Below, piece after piece: positions 1 to 9,530 of a DNA stretch of 64,000 nt. Position numbers and translations under genes: made by a program. How positions within the stretch are numbered: position 1 is the stretch's first letter; every line of letters starts with the position of its first letter. Origin of the DNA: Labedella gwakjiensis (GTDB lineage Bacteria; Actinomycetota; Actinomycetes; Actinomycetales; Microbacteriaceae); assembly GCF_003014675.1 (NCBI RefSeq), contig NZ_PYAU01000001.1, positions 682,001-746,000 on the forward strand, in the 5' to 3' direction. The notes below the pieces were generated by a model. It saw nothing but the letters and a program-made list of their open reading frames with translations. It made no database searches and was not told the origin of the DNA.

Positions 1-116
1 ATCGAGCCCGCTGGCCCTGCGAAATCCGATCGTCGACCCCTTCTCACCTCTGCGGACGTGCGGGCGTTCGTCGCTCTGTCGGCGCGTGCGACCGCCGATG
101 TCCGCACATCGCGGGA
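1..116. other. Intergenic edge of window, no gene seen
   Basis: No coding region can be supported here. A weak inverted repeat (TGCGGAC at 51-57 and GTCCGCA at 100-106, 42-nt loop) lies just downstream of the PfkB kinase stop and could be part of a terminator, but it has no T-tract. Confidence 0.4.
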
Positions 117-1061
117 TCAGAGGCTCGTGAAGCCCTCGGGCGTCTGGAGCAGCGCGCCCTCAGCACGGCAGGTCGCCGCGGCCACGACCATGGCGCGGTC
201 GAGCACCCGGGACCAGGCGTCGGAGTCGGCTGGCCGTCCGGCACGGACGACGTCCGCGACGACCGAGGCGAGCGACGCATCGCCCGCACCCATCGTGTCG
301 ACGATCGCACCGGGGAGCGAGGCGATGCCGCTCGAGACGTCGATCCCGCCGTCGACGATGCGGGCGCCGGCGCGCCCCTCCGTCGCGAGCACCACGTGCG
401 TGCCCCGGTCGACGAGGTCCGGCACGAGCGCACCGAGCCCGTCGGCTCCGAGGAAGGGGGCGTCGTCGTCGCCGACCTTCACGAGGAGACTCCGGCCCGC
501 GAGGCGGAGGGCGTTGCGCTCGAAGCGCTCACGGTCCGCCATCATCGCCTCGCGGGGGTTCGGGTCGACGACGAGCTTCGACCCGTCGGCGACAGCCTCG
601 TCGAGCGCGGCGGACTCCGCATCGTTGTCGAAGGGGAAGCAGCTCACGACCACCAGGCGGGCGTTCTCGATCGCCTCACGCTCCTCCGGACCGAAGTCGA
701 CGTGCCGGTTCTGCGCCGCGGTGTTGAAGACGTAATGGGGCTCCCCGTCGACCCGCTCGCTCACCGCGCGCGACGATCCGTGGGGCGACGCCGTCTGGAT
801 CAGTTCGACGCCGTGGGTGTCGAGGAACGCACGGATCGTGTCGCCGTCCTCGTCCTCCCCGACCATCGCGAGGAGCGTCGTGGCGACGCCGAGGCGCGCC
901 AGTCCGACGGCGACGTTGAGCGCCGCTCCGCCCACGAACTCCCGCACTCCCGCGTCGTCCCTCAACTCGTCGATGAGGGCGTCTCCGATGACGACGACGC
1001 GGCCGTCGTCCGTGCCGTCATCCGTGCGTGCGTCGGCGCCGACGCGACCAGCTGTGTTCAT
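117..1061 (-). CDS. PfkB-family carbohydrate kinase
   Basis: A cytoplasmic ATP-dependent sugar kinase of the ribokinase/PfkB family, 314 residues, which is a normal length. The N-terminal substrate loop GGAALNVAVGLARLG and the C-terminal catalytic signature DTMGAGDASLASVV (DTxGAGD, whose Asp is the catalytic base) are both present. The start is the ATG at 1061 because a -10-like box TACATT (1069-1074, minus strand) lies 7 nt before it, implying a leaderless transcript; the reading frame stays open far upstream only as antisense to the next gene. It is divergent from the Eis-like gene with 60 bp between starts. The substrate (fructose, ribose or another sugar) cannot be told from the sequence and no sugar-transport gene is next to it. 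Confidence 0.9.
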   Translation of the reverse strand: MNTAGRVGADARTDDGTDDGRVVVIGDALIDELRDDAGVREFVGGAALNVAVGLARLGVATTLLAMVGEDEDGDTIRAFLDTHGVELIQTASPHGSSRAVSERVDGEPHYVFNTAAQNRHVDFGPEEREAIENARLVVVSCFPFDNDAESAALDEAVADGSKLVVDPNPREAMMADRERFERNALRLAGRSLLVKVGDDDAPFLGADGLGALVPDLVDRGTHVVLATEGRAGARIVDGGIDVSSGIASLPGAIVDTMGAGDASLASVVADVVRAGRPADSDAWSRVLDRAMVVAAATCRAEGALLQTPEGFTSL

Positions 1062-1068
1062 GGTTCGG

Positions 1069-1115
1069 AATGTACACGACGGCGGTGGCCCGCTGTCGGA
1101 GGGGGCCGCTAGCGT
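1069..1115. promoter_or_regulatory. Divergent leaderless promoters of the kinase and Eis-like gene
   Basis: Minus strand: TACATT at 1069-1074, 7 nt before the kinase ATG. Plus strand: TAGCGT at 1110-1115, 6 nt before the ATG at 1122. Both are -10-like boxes at the distance expected for leaderless mRNA; the -35 regions would overlap. Confidence 0.5.
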
Positions 1116-1121
1116 TGAGGC

Positions 1122-2417
1122 ATGACCGAGCCGTATCTCTCCCAACCGATCGACGAGACCGCGGCCGCGAAGCTGCGGGAGGCAGGACTCCGCCTCTCCC
1201 TCATCGACACCACCGACACCGTGTCCTTCGACGCCTGGCTGTCCGCCGATGCACGCGGATTCCACTCCAAGCAGCCGTCGGCCGCCGCCCTCGCGCAGGA
1301 GCGCGAACTGCTCGCGCACCGCCGCCTGACCGCCGTGCACGACGATGCGATCCCGGCGGCCGCCGGCATCGTCGGCACCGTGAGCTCGTGGGCCGCGCCC
1401 CTCACCGTCCCCGGCCCCCGTCAGCTCGACGCGTGGCTGATCAGCTCGGTGACCGTCTCCCCCACGCACCGCCGCCGCGGCATCGCGAGCGCCCTGCTGC
1501 CGGGTCAGCTGCGCGTGGCCAAGGACCTCGGCCTCGCCGTCGCCGCCCTGACGGTCTCCGAGTCGACGATCTACGGCCGCTGGGGCTTCGGGCCGAGCAC
1601 GTTCGCCTCGTCGTGGAGCATCGCCCCCCGACGCGCGGGCTGGATCGGGCCGAAGACGACGGGCCGGCTCTCCTTCACGACCCCCGACGAGTTCCGCGAG
1701 ACGAGCCGCGAGCTCCTCGTGCGCCAGAACGAGGCTCGCGCCGGCGAGATCCGGCTCTCCGACTACCTCGCGGAGCGGCAGATCGGCCCCCTCGAGGGCG
1801 CGACCGACGCCGAGCGGTACCGCCTCGTGCGCTACGACGGCCCGGACGGCGACCCGCAGGGCTTCATCACATACATCATCACCGGCGGGGAGTCGGACTT
1901 CACGGATCACACGCTCGACATCGTCGCGCTCGTCTCGACGACACCCGAGGCGAACGCGGCCCTGTGGCGCTACGTGATCGAGATGGACCTCGTAGGAACC
2001 GTGCGCGCGCACACGCGGGGCGTCGACGAGCCGCTCCCCTGGCTCGTCCGCGACCTGCGCCAGGCGAAGGTCACCGGCGTGCAGGACCACCTGTGGACGC
2101 GCATCCTCGACGTCCCGGCCGCACTCGAGGCGCGTCGCTACGAGTCGTCCGGCAGCCTCGTCCTCGATGTCGAGGACTCCCTCGACCTCGCCGGCGGCCG
2201 GTTCCGACTCGACGTCGGCACCGACGGCTCGGCCCAGGTGCGTGCGACGGATGACGCGGCGGATGTGTCGCTGCCCATCGCTTCGCTCGCATCCCTCTAT
2301 CTCGGAGAATCAGCCGTGCCGGGTCTCGCGGCCTCCGGGCGCATCAGCGGAGACGTCGAGACCGCCGACCGTCTGTTCCGCACCGCCGTCGCGCCCCGCC
2401 TCAGCAGCTGGTTCTAG
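1122..2417 (+). CDS. Eis-like GNAT N-acetyltransferase
   Basis: A 431-residue protein of the Eis (enhanced intracellular survival) family: an N-terminal GNAT domain, a second degenerate GNAT domain and a C-terminal sterol-carrier-like region. The acetyl-CoA loop is seen as VTVSPTHRRRGIASALL near residues 108-124 (Q/RxxGxG/A type). The protein ends in Phe; in Eis enzymes the C-terminal Phe carboxylate acts as a general base, so the intact terminus supports activity. Family members acetylate aminoglycosides or lysine side chains, but the natural substrate here is unknown. The start is fixed by the TAGCGT box 6 nt upstream (leaderless). It is divergent from the PfkB kinase and followed by yajQ. 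Confidence 0.88.
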   Translation: MTEPYLSQPIDETAAAKLREAGLRLSLIDTTDTVSFDAWLSADARGFHSKQPSAAALAQERELLAHRRLTAVHDDAIPAAAGIVGTVSSWAAPLTVPGPRQLDAWLISSVTVSPTHRRRGIASALLPGQLRVAKDLGLAVAALTVSESTIYGRWGFGPSTFASSWSIAPRRAGWIGPKTTGRLSFTTPDEFRETSRELLVRQNEARAGEIRLSDYLAERQIGPLEGATDAERYRLVRYDGPDGDPQGFITYIITGGESDFTDHTLDIVALVSTTPEANAALWRYVIEMDLVGTVRAHTRGVDEPLPWLVRDLRQAKVTGVQDHLWTRILDVPAALEARRYESSGSLVLDVEDSLDLAGGRFRLDVGTDGSAQVRATDDAADVSLPIASLASLYLGESAVPGLAASGRISGDVETADRLFRTAVAPRLSSWF

Positions 2418-2501
2418 GGGCAGCTGCTTCTCGCGGCACAGCCGACCAGGGTGGAGGCTCCGCGCTCGCACGGGCTCGGAGCCTCCGCCTACACTGGTGG
2501 C

Positions 2502-2990
2502 ATGGCAGATTCTTCGTTCGACGTCGTCAGCAAGGTCGAAAAGATGGAGGCGGACAACGCCGTCCACCAGGCATCCAAGGAGATCGAGCAGCGCTACGAC
2601 TTCAAGGGTGTCGGCGCCTCGGTCGAGTGGAGCGGCGAGAAGATCATGATGAAGGCGAACAGCGAGGAGCGCGTGAAGGCGGTCCTCGACGTCCTCCAGT
2701 CCAAGCTCATCAAGCGCGGAATCTCGCTCAAGAGCCTCGAGGCCGGCGAGCCCTACGCGAGCGGCAAGGAGTACCGCGTCGAGGCGACCCTCAAGGACGG
2801 CATCTCCTCCGAGAACGCGAAGAAGATCGGCAAGATCATCCGTGACGAGGCGCCCAAGAGCGTCAAGAGCCAGATCCAGGGCGACGAGCTCCGTGTGCAG
2901 TCGAAGAGCCGCGACGACCTCCAGGAGACCATCGCGCTCCTCAAGGGCAAGGACCTCGACATCGACCTGCAGTTCGTCAACTTCCGCTAG
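2502..2990 (+). CDS. yajQ: YajQ-family cyclic-di-GMP/nucleotide-binding protein
   Basis: A 162-residue protein matching the YajQ (DUF520) family along its length: the N-terminal [13 protein letters not shown], the central RYDFKG motif, and the C-terminal [16 protein letters not shown] are typical. Family members have two ferredoxin-like folds; the Xanthomonas protein binds c-di-GMP and others bind tRNA or nucleotides, so the cellular role here stays open. The start is the ATG at 2502, not the in-frame codon 51 nt earlier, because TACACT at 2490-2495 sits 6 nt upstream (leaderless) and family proteins begin here. It is its own transcription unit. Confidence 0.93.
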   Translation: MADSSFDVVSKVEKMEADNAVHQASKEIEQRYDFKGVGASVEWSGEKIMMKANSEERVKAVLDVLQSKLIKRGISLKSLEAGEPYASGKEYRVEATLKDGISSENAKKIGKIIRDEAPKSVKSQIQGDELRVQSKSRDDLQETIALLKGKDLDIDLQFVNFR

Positions 2991-3067
2991 ACGCGACCGA
3001 CGAAACGAGCCGGGCGCGTGTCGTCAAGGCTCAATCTCCGCAGGCGACTCCCCCCTATGCTCACGGC

Positions 3068-3769
3068 ATGACTGATGCCGGGCGGGCTCCCGCGGAACAG
3101 ATCGCCCTTCCGGCCGTCTCCGCGGAGCCGGATGCGAGGCGACCCGTCGCTGTCGTGATCGGGGTCGCCGGGATCGTCGCCTTCGTGGTCCTGCGCGTCG
3201 TCGTGGCGCTGGGCGGCCACCATCCGCTCCAGGTGGATCTGTGGTGGCACGATCTCATGGTCGCGACGCGGAGCGATGCGTCCGTCGTCATCGCCTGGGT
3301 TCCGGGGATCGTCGGCGGCACCCTCGGCATGATCATCATCGGCCTCGTGCTGATCGCCCTCTTCCTGTGGCGCGGAAGACGGTGGGACGCCGCCACGCTG
3401 GCTGCCGCGATGGTCGTCGTCGTGGGAATCGGCGCCCCGATGGCGGCCGTGATCGCCCGCGTCCGTCCCGCGGATTCCCTCGCCGAGAGCGTCGACACCT
3501 CCTTCCCGTCCGGGCACACGGCCGTCGCGACGACGGTTGTGATCATCCTCGGGCTCCTGCTCCGACGGTGGTGGGTCTGGGCCGTCGGTGCCGCCTGGGT
3601 CGTCCTGATGATGTGGAGTCGCACCCACCTGCTCGCGCACTGGTCGAGCGACGTGGTCGCCGGACTACTCGAGGGCATCGTCGTCGCCACCCTCACCTGG
3701 AGCGCGATCGAAGCCTGGCGCGACCGCCGCGCCGCACGATCCCCCGATACACCCGCCACTGAATCCTGA
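3068..3769 (+). CDS. PAP2-superfamily membrane phosphatase
   Basis: A 233-residue integral membrane phosphatase (type 2 phosphatidic acid phosphatase / undecaprenyl-diphosphatase superfamily). About six transmembrane segments surround the three catalytic motifs: ARVRP (R133-P134), PSGHT (147-151) and SRTHLLAHWSSD (R185, H191, D195). It probably dephosphorylates a lipid or isoprenoid phosphate on the outer face of the membrane; the exact substrate is not visible. TATGCT (3056-3061) lies 6 nt before the ATG, giving a leaderless start. The DUF1206 gene follows after 19 bp and may be cotranscribed. Confidence 0.9.
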   Translation: MTDAGRAPAEQIALPAVSAEPDARRPVAVVIGVAGIVAFVVLRVVVALGGHHPLQVDLWWHDLMVATRSDASVVIAWVPGIVGGTLGMIIIGLVLIALFLWRGRRWDAATLAAAMVVVVGIGAPMAAVIARVRPADSLAESVDTSFPSGHTAVATTVVIILGLLLRRWWVWAVGAAWVVLMMWSRTHLLAHWSSDVVAGLLEGIVVATLTWSAIEAWRDRRAARSPDTPATES

Positions 3770-3788
3770 TCGGAAGGTCCCACCGCAC

Positions 3789-4601
3789 ATGACCACCTCA
3801 GCCGCATCCCCCGCCGGCGCCGCACGCAAGGCGCAGAACTCGCACGCCTTCGAGGTGCTCGCACGTGTCGGGTACGTCGTTCTCGGCGTCCTCCACATCC
3901 TGATCGGCGCCATCGCCATCTCCATCGTCGGGGGCGGCGGGGGCGAGGCCGATCAGGGTGGCGCGATCGAGCAGGTGAAGCAGACGCCGGCCGGCATCTT
4001 CCTCCTCTGGGCGATCGTCGTCGGACTCTTCGCCCTCGCGATCTGGCAGATCGCCGAGACATTGCTCGAGCGCGACCCGGACGAGAAGAAGAAATGGGCT
4101 CACCGCGTCAAGTTCATCGGCACCGCCGTCGCCTACATCGCGATCGGGGTCACGGCCCTCACCTACGCCCTCGGCGGAAGCTCCGACTCCTCGGAGTCGT
4201 CGCAGTCGCTGAGCGCGACGATCCTCGCCGCCCCCGCCGGTGTCTTCCTCCTCGTGCTCGTGGGCCTCGTCGTCGCCGGGATCGGGGTCGCGTTCATCGT
4301 GCGCGGCATCCTGCAGAAGTTCACGAAGCACCTCTCGCTGCCCTCGGGGAACGCGCGGAAGGGGATCGTCGCGTTCGGTGTGGCCGGATACATCGCGAAG
4401 GGCATCGCGGTCGGTGTCGCGGGCATCCTCTTCGTCGTCGCGGCTGTGACGCACGATCCCGAGGCCGCCGGCGGCCTGGATGCCGCTCTCCGTTCGCTAG
4501 CCGAGCTCCCCTACGGCCCGATCATCCTGTGGACGGTCGGCGCGGGCCTCGTGCTGTACGGCTTGTTCTGCTTCGCCCGCGCCCGCTACGCCCACATGTG
4601 A
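3789..4601 (+). CDS. DUF1206 integral membrane protein
   Basis: A 270-residue membrane protein built of three repeats of the DUF1206 unit (roughly residues 20-90, 105-180 and 190-268), each with two hydrophobic helices joined by a short loop and beginning with a pattern like FEVLARVGYVVLGVLHILIG. No biochemical function is established for the family, which is common in actinobacteria. It lies 19 bp after the PAP2 gene on the same strand and is convergent with the next gene, with a gap of only 42 bp. No catalytic residues are evident. Confidence 0.85.
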   Translation: MTTSAASPAGAARKAQNSHAFEVLARVGYVVLGVLHILIGAIAISIVGGGGGEADQGGAIEQVKQTPAGIFLLWAIVVGLFALAIWQIAETLLERDPDEKKKWAHRVKFIGTAVAYIAIGVTALTYALGGSSDSSESSQSLSATILAAPAGVFLLVLVGLVVAGIGVAFIVRGILQKFTKHLSLPSGNARKGIVAFGVAGYIAKGIAVGVAGILFVVAAVTHDPEAAGGLDAALRSLAELPYGPIILWTVGAGLVLYGLFCFARARYAHM

Positions 4602-4643
4602 TCCCGAAGGCGCCCACCGTCGATGACCCGCCATCGCCCGGTG

Positions 4644-5447
4644 TCATCCGGTCATCGGCCCCGAGAGGCCGTCCCCGACACACGAACTGATGAGGGAGAC
4701 GGTGAGCCGCTCGCCGTCTCCGGACGGTGTCCGCGTCACGTCGGCTTCGACGAGCGGGTACGGCGATGTCGATGACCGGACGTACGTCCAGGACTCGACG
4801 TCACCGCCGCTCCGGTGGGTGAACGTGAGGCCCGCGGCCTGCCACGCCTCGACGATCCGCTCGGCGTCGCCCGCGCGTGCAATGACATCCGCGGCGAAGG
4901 TCACCCACCTCCCGCCGTCGCACGTGCCCAGCCGCGTGTTCTGCTCGGCGGCGTCCTCGGCGATCGAGCCGTCGGCGAGCTCGATGGCCGTGTCCACGAG
5001 CGGCTCGAGGAGGACGGTGTGGTCGTCGAGCTGCGCGTCGTACTCCGCCTCGACCGTCTCGGAATACGCGATCGACTGACCGATGCCCCCCTGCCACAGC
5101 TGGCCGGCCACGCCCGAAGCGTAGGGACCGCCGATGGCGAGGGCAGGGGCGGCCAGGAGGATGGACAGGAAGAGCGCAGCGTGCGTCGCGGTGTGGGAGC
5201 GAGCGAATCCACGCGAACGCACGATGTCCGCGATGGCGAGGATCAGCGCGAGGATCGCGCACACGACGGCCGCGATCACGCCGAGCGGGAACAGGACGCT
5301 CAGTGCGCGACTCGGCGACGAGCCGAAGAGGCCGGCGAGCGTCACGTAGGCGGCTATGGCTGCGACGATGGCGAGCACGCTCGACGTCAGCGACGCCCGG
5401 GTCAGCGCCGGTACCGGGCCGGGGTGGTCGTCCTCAACGTCCATCAT
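4644..5447 (-). CDS. Hypothetical membrane protein with extracytoplasmic domain
   Basis: About 267 residues. Three hydrophobic segments fill residues ~20-120 and are followed by a ~150-residue probably external domain containing two Cys (in RLGTCDGG and SSCVGDG) that could form a disulfide. I recognise no family. The ATG at 5447 is chosen over the GTG two codons upstream because TAGCGT lies exactly 6 nt before it, as in many leaderless genes here. It is downstream of the polyamine transporter on the same strand but has its own promoter, so a link to transport is not implied. Confidence 0.75.
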   Translation of the reverse strand: MMDVEDDHPGPVPALTRASLTSSVLAIVAAIAAYVTLAGLFGSSPSRALSVLFPLGVIAAVVCAILALILAIADIVRSRGFARSHTATHAALFLSILLAAPALAIGGPYASGVAGQLWQGGIGQSIAYSETVEAEYDAQLDDHTVLLEPLVDTAIELADGSIAEDAAEQNTRLGTCDGGRWVTFAADVIARAGDAERIVEAWQAAGLTFTHRSGGDVESWTYVRSSTSPYPLVEADVTRTPSGDGERLTVSLISSCVGDGLSGPMTG

Positions 5448-5524
5448 GCGCACACGCTATCGCGAGCGTCGTGCTCGGAACCGGCGACCATCGGTCGAAT
5501 CGCATCCGTTTCCCCGAACCGGCG

Positions 5525-6325
5525 TCACTTCGAGACGCGTTCAGCCCCCGCGATGCGCTGTGCGATGTAGATCGGGATGACCGAGACCGCGACGAGCACC
5601 ACGGCGATGACGTTGACGACGGGCGCCTGATTCGGACGGAACAGGTTCTGGAAGATCCAGATCGGCAGCGTCGTCGTCCCCACCCCCGCGGTGAAGGTCG
5701 TCACGATGATCTCGTCGAAGCTCAGGGCGAAGGCCAGCAGCCCGCCCGCGAAGAGCGCCGAGCGGAGCTGCGGGAACGTCACGAGGCGGAACGTCGTCCA
5801 GATTCCGGCCCCGAGGTCCGCCGAGGCCTCCTCGAGATTGGTCCCGGTGCGTCGCAGCCTCGCCTGCACGTTGTTGAACACCGTGACGATGCAGAACGTC
5901 GCGTGCGCGACGACGATCGTGAAGAAGCCGAGCTGCAACCCGAGGATCGTGCGGAACGCGTTGTTGAGCGCGATTCCCGTGACGATGCCGGGCAACGCGA
6001 TCGGGAGGATCACGAGGAGGCTCACGGACTGCCGTCCGAAGAACCTGTAGCGCTGCAGCGCGATCGCGACGAGGGTCCCGAGCACGAGGGAGATGAGGGT
6101 CGCGAGGGTCGCGACCTGCACGCTCGTCCACAACGCCGACAGCGCGCCCTGGTTCTGGAACGCCTTGCCCCACCACTCGAGCGTGAAGCCTGGCGGGGGC
6201 CAGACGAGGCTCTGACTCGTCGAGAACGAGTTGACGAGGACGACGAAGAGCGGCACGTAGATCATGACGAGCACGGCGATCGTGAGGGCGCCGAGCGTCG
6301 TGCGGAGGGGACGGCTGAGTCTCAT
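5525..6325 (-). CDS. potC: Polyamine-type ABC transporter permease (PotC-like)
   Basis: A 266-residue inner-membrane permease of the MetI-like fold with six predicted helices, and the EAA loop seen as EEASADLGAGIWTTFRLVTF. It is the second permease of a spermidine/putrescine-type importer; the PotI/PotC feature FNNVQARL is present. The ATG at 6325 lies 7 nt after the PotB stop; a GTG 27 nt upstream overlaps PotB and has no ribosome-binding site, so it was not used. It is the last gene of the potA-potD-potB-potC operon on the minus strand. The placement beside putrescine catabolism genes suggests putrescine as substrate (inference). Confidence 0.9.
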   Translation of the reverse strand: MRLSRPLRTTLGALTIAVLVMIYVPLFVVLVNSFSTSQSLVWPPPGFTLEWWGKAFQNQGALSALWTSVQVATLATLISLVLGTLVAIALQRYRFFGRQSVSLLVILPIALPGIVTGIALNNAFRTILGLQLGFFTIVVAHATFCIVTVFNNVQARLRRTGTNLEEASADLGAGIWTTFRLVTFPQLRSALFAGGLLAFALSFDEIIVTTFTAGVGTTTLPIWIFQNLFRPNQAPVVNVIAVVLVAVSVIPIYIAQRIAGAERVSK

Positions 6326-6332
6326 TCGGCGC

Positions 6333-7259
6333 TCACAGGTTCTCGAGGGCACCCGTGCGACGCACGAGGCCGAGGTAGACGATCATGATCGCGATCGGGA
6401 TGAGGGCGATCGCCGCCGCAAGGGGCAGGTTGTTGGCGGCTCCCACGTTCGTGTAGACGAGGTTTCCGAGCATCTGGCTCGCCCCTCCCACGATGTTGAC
6501 CGTGATGTAGTCGCCGAGCGAGAGCGAGAAGCTGAAGATCGAGCCCGCGATGATCGCCGGCCAGAGGAGCGGGAGGACGACGGAGCGGAGGGTCCGCCAC
6601 GTCTTCGCACCGAGATCGCCCGACGCCTCGAGCAGGCTGTCCGGAACCCGCTCGAGCCCCGCGTAGATCGGCATGATCACGTAGGGCAGCCACAGGTACG
6701 CGAGCGTGATGACGGTGGCGTGCAGTCCGTAGCCCGGGGTGTTCCCCCCGAAGGGCGTGACGAGCCAGTCCACGAGACCTCCCTCGCTCAGCACCGATCG
6801 CCACGCGTACGCCTTCACGAGGTAGCTCGCCCACAGCGGCATGAGCACGAGGATCACGAGCACCCGCTGCATCCGGGGCGTCGCGACCTTCGCCATGTAG
6901 AACGCGATCGGCAGCGCGATGAGGATGTCGATGACCGTCACGAGGAGCGCGACACCCACCGTCCGCAGCGTGACCGCCTGATAGACGGCTCCCGTGAGCA
7001 CCGTGACGATGTTGTCGAGGTTCCACTCGATGCTCACCGTGCCCGTGAAGCTGTCGACGGTCCAGAACGCGGTCACGAGGAGCGCGGCGAGCGCCGCGAT
7101 GTAGACGAGGCCGAGCCAGAAGAGGGGTGCAGTGAGGAGCAGCCCGAGCCGGAGCCGGGGAGCCCGGCTCAACAGGACGGACAGCCGGCGGGCCGGGGTC
7201 TCCGCTGGTGCGGGGACCCCGGCGCGCTTCAGGGGTGGCGCCGATGCGTCACTCGACAT
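6333..7259 (-). CDS. potB: Polyamine-type ABC transporter permease (PotB-like)
   Basis: A 308-residue permease. The N-terminal cytoplasmic tail (about 45 residues) is longer than in E. coli PotB, then come six helices with the EAA motif EASGDLGAKTWRTLRSVVLP. The conserved segment PLWASYLVKAYAWR is typical of the PotB/PotH group. It forms the membrane channel together with PotC and is powered by PotA. It starts 6 bp after the PotD stop, so translation is likely coupled. Confidence 0.92.
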   Translation of the reverse strand: MSSDASAPPLKRAGVPAPAETPARRLSVLLSRAPRLRLGLLLTAPLFWLGLVYIAALAALLVTAFWTVDSFTGTVSIEWNLDNIVTVLTGAVYQAVTLRTVGVALLVTVIDILIALPIAFYMAKVATPRMQRVLVILVLMPLWASYLVKAYAWRSVLSEGGLVDWLVTPFGGNTPGYGLHATVITLAYLWLPYVIMPIYAGLERVPDSLLEASGDLGAKTWRTLRSVVLPLLWPAIIAGSIFSFSLSLGDYITVNIVGGASQMLGNLVYTNVGAANNLPLAAAIALIPIAIMIVYLGLVRRTGALENL

Positions 7260-7265
7260 GCGGCA

Positions 7266-8444
7266 TCAGCCCTTGATCTCCTGCCACGCCGTCGTCCAGG
7301 CGGCGTAGTCGGTGCACTCCACGTCCGTGCGGCCGTCGAGGCATTCGGCGATGGGCGTCGACCAGTACCAGATCTGCGACGCGTAGTCCTCGTCGCCCGC
7401 GTGGTACAGCTCGCACTGTCCTTCTGAGCGGAACTCGCACGCCGCGTCGTTGGACGGCGCCTCGCCGAAGTACTCGGTGGCCTCGGCGTTCGCTTCGGGG
7501 CTCGCGATGTAGTCGAGCCACGCGTACGCGCAGTTCGGGCTCGCGGCGTCCGAGCCGACCATCCAGTTGTCGCTCCAGCCGGTCACACCCTCCTCCGGCA
7601 GGGTGACATCGACGGGCGTGCCTTCGGGGACCGAGTTCTTGATGACCTGCCACGTGGTGCCGGCCACGATGCTGCCGGTCTCGAACGACTGGATCGACTT
7701 GAGGTAGTCGCTCCAGTACTCGCCGATGTTCGCGCGCTGCTCCTTCAGGAGCTCGACGGCCGCGGCGAGCTGGTCCTCATCGAGTGCGTAGGGGTTCTCG
7801 ATTCCGAGGTCGGGTTCGTGAGCCATGAGGTACATCGCCGCATCGGCGATGTAGATCGGGCTGTCGTACGCCGTGATCTTGCCCGCGTTCGCACTCGCGT
7901 CGTCGAAGACGACGTCCCATGACGTCGGGGCCTCGGAGAAGACGTCCGTGTTGTACATGAGCAGGTTGGCGCCGTAGCCGTGGGGCACGCCGTAGACCTC
8001 GCCGTCGACGCTGTTCCACGACTGCTCCTTGAGGAAGTCGTAGATGCCGTCGTAGTTCGGGATGAGGTCCGTGTTGAGCGGGGCGACGTCGCCGCCGGCG
8101 ATCATGCGCAGTGTCGCGTCGCCCGAGGCGGCGACGACGTCGTATTCGCCGGACTTCATGAGGCTGAGGGCCTCGTCCGACGTGCCGTACGTCTGACTCG
8201 TGACCTGGCAGCCGGTGTCGTCCTCGAAATCGGAGACCCAGTCGACCTCGGGATCGTTGCTGCCGTCCTCGACGTAGCCGGGCCACGCGAGGATCGAGAC
8301 GGAGCCCTCGTAGTCGCCGAGCTCCTCGACGGATTCACCGCCTCCCGACGGCGCAGAGGTCGTTCCGCACCCCGCGAGGAGTGCGACGGACGCGATCGCG
8401 ATGCCGGTGACGGCAGCGGGACGCCTGATCGTGGTGCTTTTCAT
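7266..8444 (-). CDS. potD: Polyamine ABC transporter substrate-binding lipoprotein (PotD-like)
   Basis: A 392-residue secreted lipoprotein: a positively charged start, a hydrophobic stretch and the lipobox LLAGC with the lipidated Cys26, followed by a periplasmic-binding-protein type 2 domain. Segments such as SILAWPGYVEDG, GVPHGYGANLLMYNTDVF and CAYAWLDYIASPEANA are characteristic of the PotD/PotF family. It captures polyamine outside the cell and delivers it to PotBC. It follows potA by 6 bp in the operon; the order potA-potD-potB-potC differs from the E. coli order but occurs in actinobacteria. Confidence 0.92.
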   Translation of the reverse strand: MKSTTIRRPAAVTGIAIASVALLAGCGTTSAPSGGGESVEELGDYEGSVSILAWPGYVEDGSNDPEVDWVSDFEDDTGCQVTSQTYGTSDEALSLMKSGEYDVVAASGDATLRMIAGGDVAPLNTDLIPNYDGIYDFLKEQSWNSVDGEVYGVPHGYGANLLMYNTDVFSEAPTSWDVVFDDASANAGKITAYDSPIYIADAAMYLMAHEPDLGIENPYALDEDQLAAAVELLKEQRANIGEYWSDYLKSIQSFETGSIVAGTTWQVIKNSVPEGTPVDVTLPEEGVTGWSDNWMVGSDAASPNCAYAWLDYIASPEANAEATEYFGEAPSNDAACEFRSEGQCELYHAGDEDYASQIWYWSTPIAECLDGRTDVECTDYAAWTTAWQEIKG

Positions 8445-8450
8445 TGCGGT

Positions 8451-9530
8451 TCACCCTTTCTGAGATGGTGCGGTGCTGTGGAGCGTCGCGTCGCCGTCCG
8501 GCGTCACGAGGTCGACGACGTCGGCGGCTGCCCACTCCGCGACCACACGGTCGCCTCGGCGGTCCGTCGACGTGGATTGGGAGACGTTCTGTTCGAGGAC
8601 GACGAGGCGGAAGCCGCCGTCGAGGTCGACGAGGACGCGCGTGCTCGTTCCGAGGTAGATCTCCTCGGCGACCGTCCCGGCGGCCCGCACGATGTCGGGG
8701 CCTCCGGCACCGGCGGCGCCCTCCGGGCGGAGCCGGACCTTCTCCGGTCGGACGGAGTGGAAGCCCGATCGTCCGAGGACGGCGCGAGCGGTGTCGTCGG
8801 AGAAGATGTTCGACGTGCCGACGAATTCAGCGACGAACGGCGACGCCGGTCGCTCGTAGATCTCGGCCGGCGTCCCGAGCTGCTCGATCCTCCCGTCGTT
8901 GAAGACGGCGATGCGATCCGAGAGCGTGAGCGCCTCCTCCTGGTCGTGGGTCACGAAGATGAAGGTGATGCCGAGCTCGCGCTGCAGCTCCTTGAGCTCC
9001 ACCTGCATCTGCTCGCGGAGTTTGAGGTCGAGCGCTCCGAGCGGCTCGTCGAGGAGCAGCGCCTTGGGCTGGACGACGGTGGCGCGAGCGAGGGCGACGC
9101 GCTGACGCTGCCCGCCCGAGAGCTGCGCGGGCTTGCGCGAGCCGTAGGAGCCGAGACGGACCGAGTCCAGCGCCGCGTGTGCCCGCTCGGTGCGTTCCGC
9201 CTTCGACACCCCGCGCACCCGCAGCCCGTACGCGACGTTCTCGAGCACGGACATGTGGGGGAAGAGCGCGTAGTCCTGGAAGACGGTGTTGACCGGGCGA
9301 TCGAACGCTGCGCTCGCGGTGACGTCCTCCCCGAACAGTTCGATGGTGCCCGACGTGGGCGTCTCGAAGCCGGCGATGAGCCGGAGCACCGTCGTCTTGC
9401 CCGAACCGGAGGGCCCGAGCATGGAGAAGAACTCCCCGGCCACGATGTCGAGGTCGAGATCGTCCACTGCCCGCGTCTCGCCGAACGTCTTGGTGAGGCC
9501 GGTGAGACGGATGGCGGGTGCAGCCTGCAC
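8451..9530 (-). CDS. potA: Polyamine ABC transporter ATP-binding protein (PotA-like)
   Basis: A 359-residue ATPase. Walker [10 protein letters not shown], signature [14 protein letters not shown] and Walker [14 protein letters not shown] lie in order in the first 190 residues, and a TOBE-type regulatory domain fills the C-terminus. The GTG at 9530 was chosen because alignment to the family begins at [12 protein letters not shown] and GGGAC lies just upstream; a longer frame reaching 9623 would run through the intergenic promoter region. First gene of the pot operon, divergent from gntR. Confidence 0.92.
   Translation of the reverse strand: MQAAPAIRLTGLTKTFGETRAVDDLDLDIVAGEFFSMLGPSGSGKTTVLRLIAGFETPTSGTIELFGEDVTASAAFDRPVNTVFQDYALFPHMSVLENVAYGLRVRGVSKAERTERAHAALDSVRLGSYGSRKPAQLSGGQRQRVALARATVVQPKALLLDEPLGALDLKLREQMQVELKELQRELGITFIFVTHDQEEALTLSDRIAVFNDGRIEQLGTPAEIYERPASPFVAEFVGTSNIFSDDTARAVLGRSGFHSVRPEKVRLRPEGAAGAGGPDIVRAAGTVAEEIYLGTSTRVLVDLDGGFRLVVLEQNVSQSTSTDRRGDRVVAEWAAADVVDLVTPDGDATLHSTAPSQKG

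Noticed and set aside
117-2090. A 657-codon minus-strand frame spanning the kinase and the Eis-like gene
   Set aside because: Its first ~343 codons are antisense to the Eis-like gene and have no recognisable protein pattern; only the kinase part is real.
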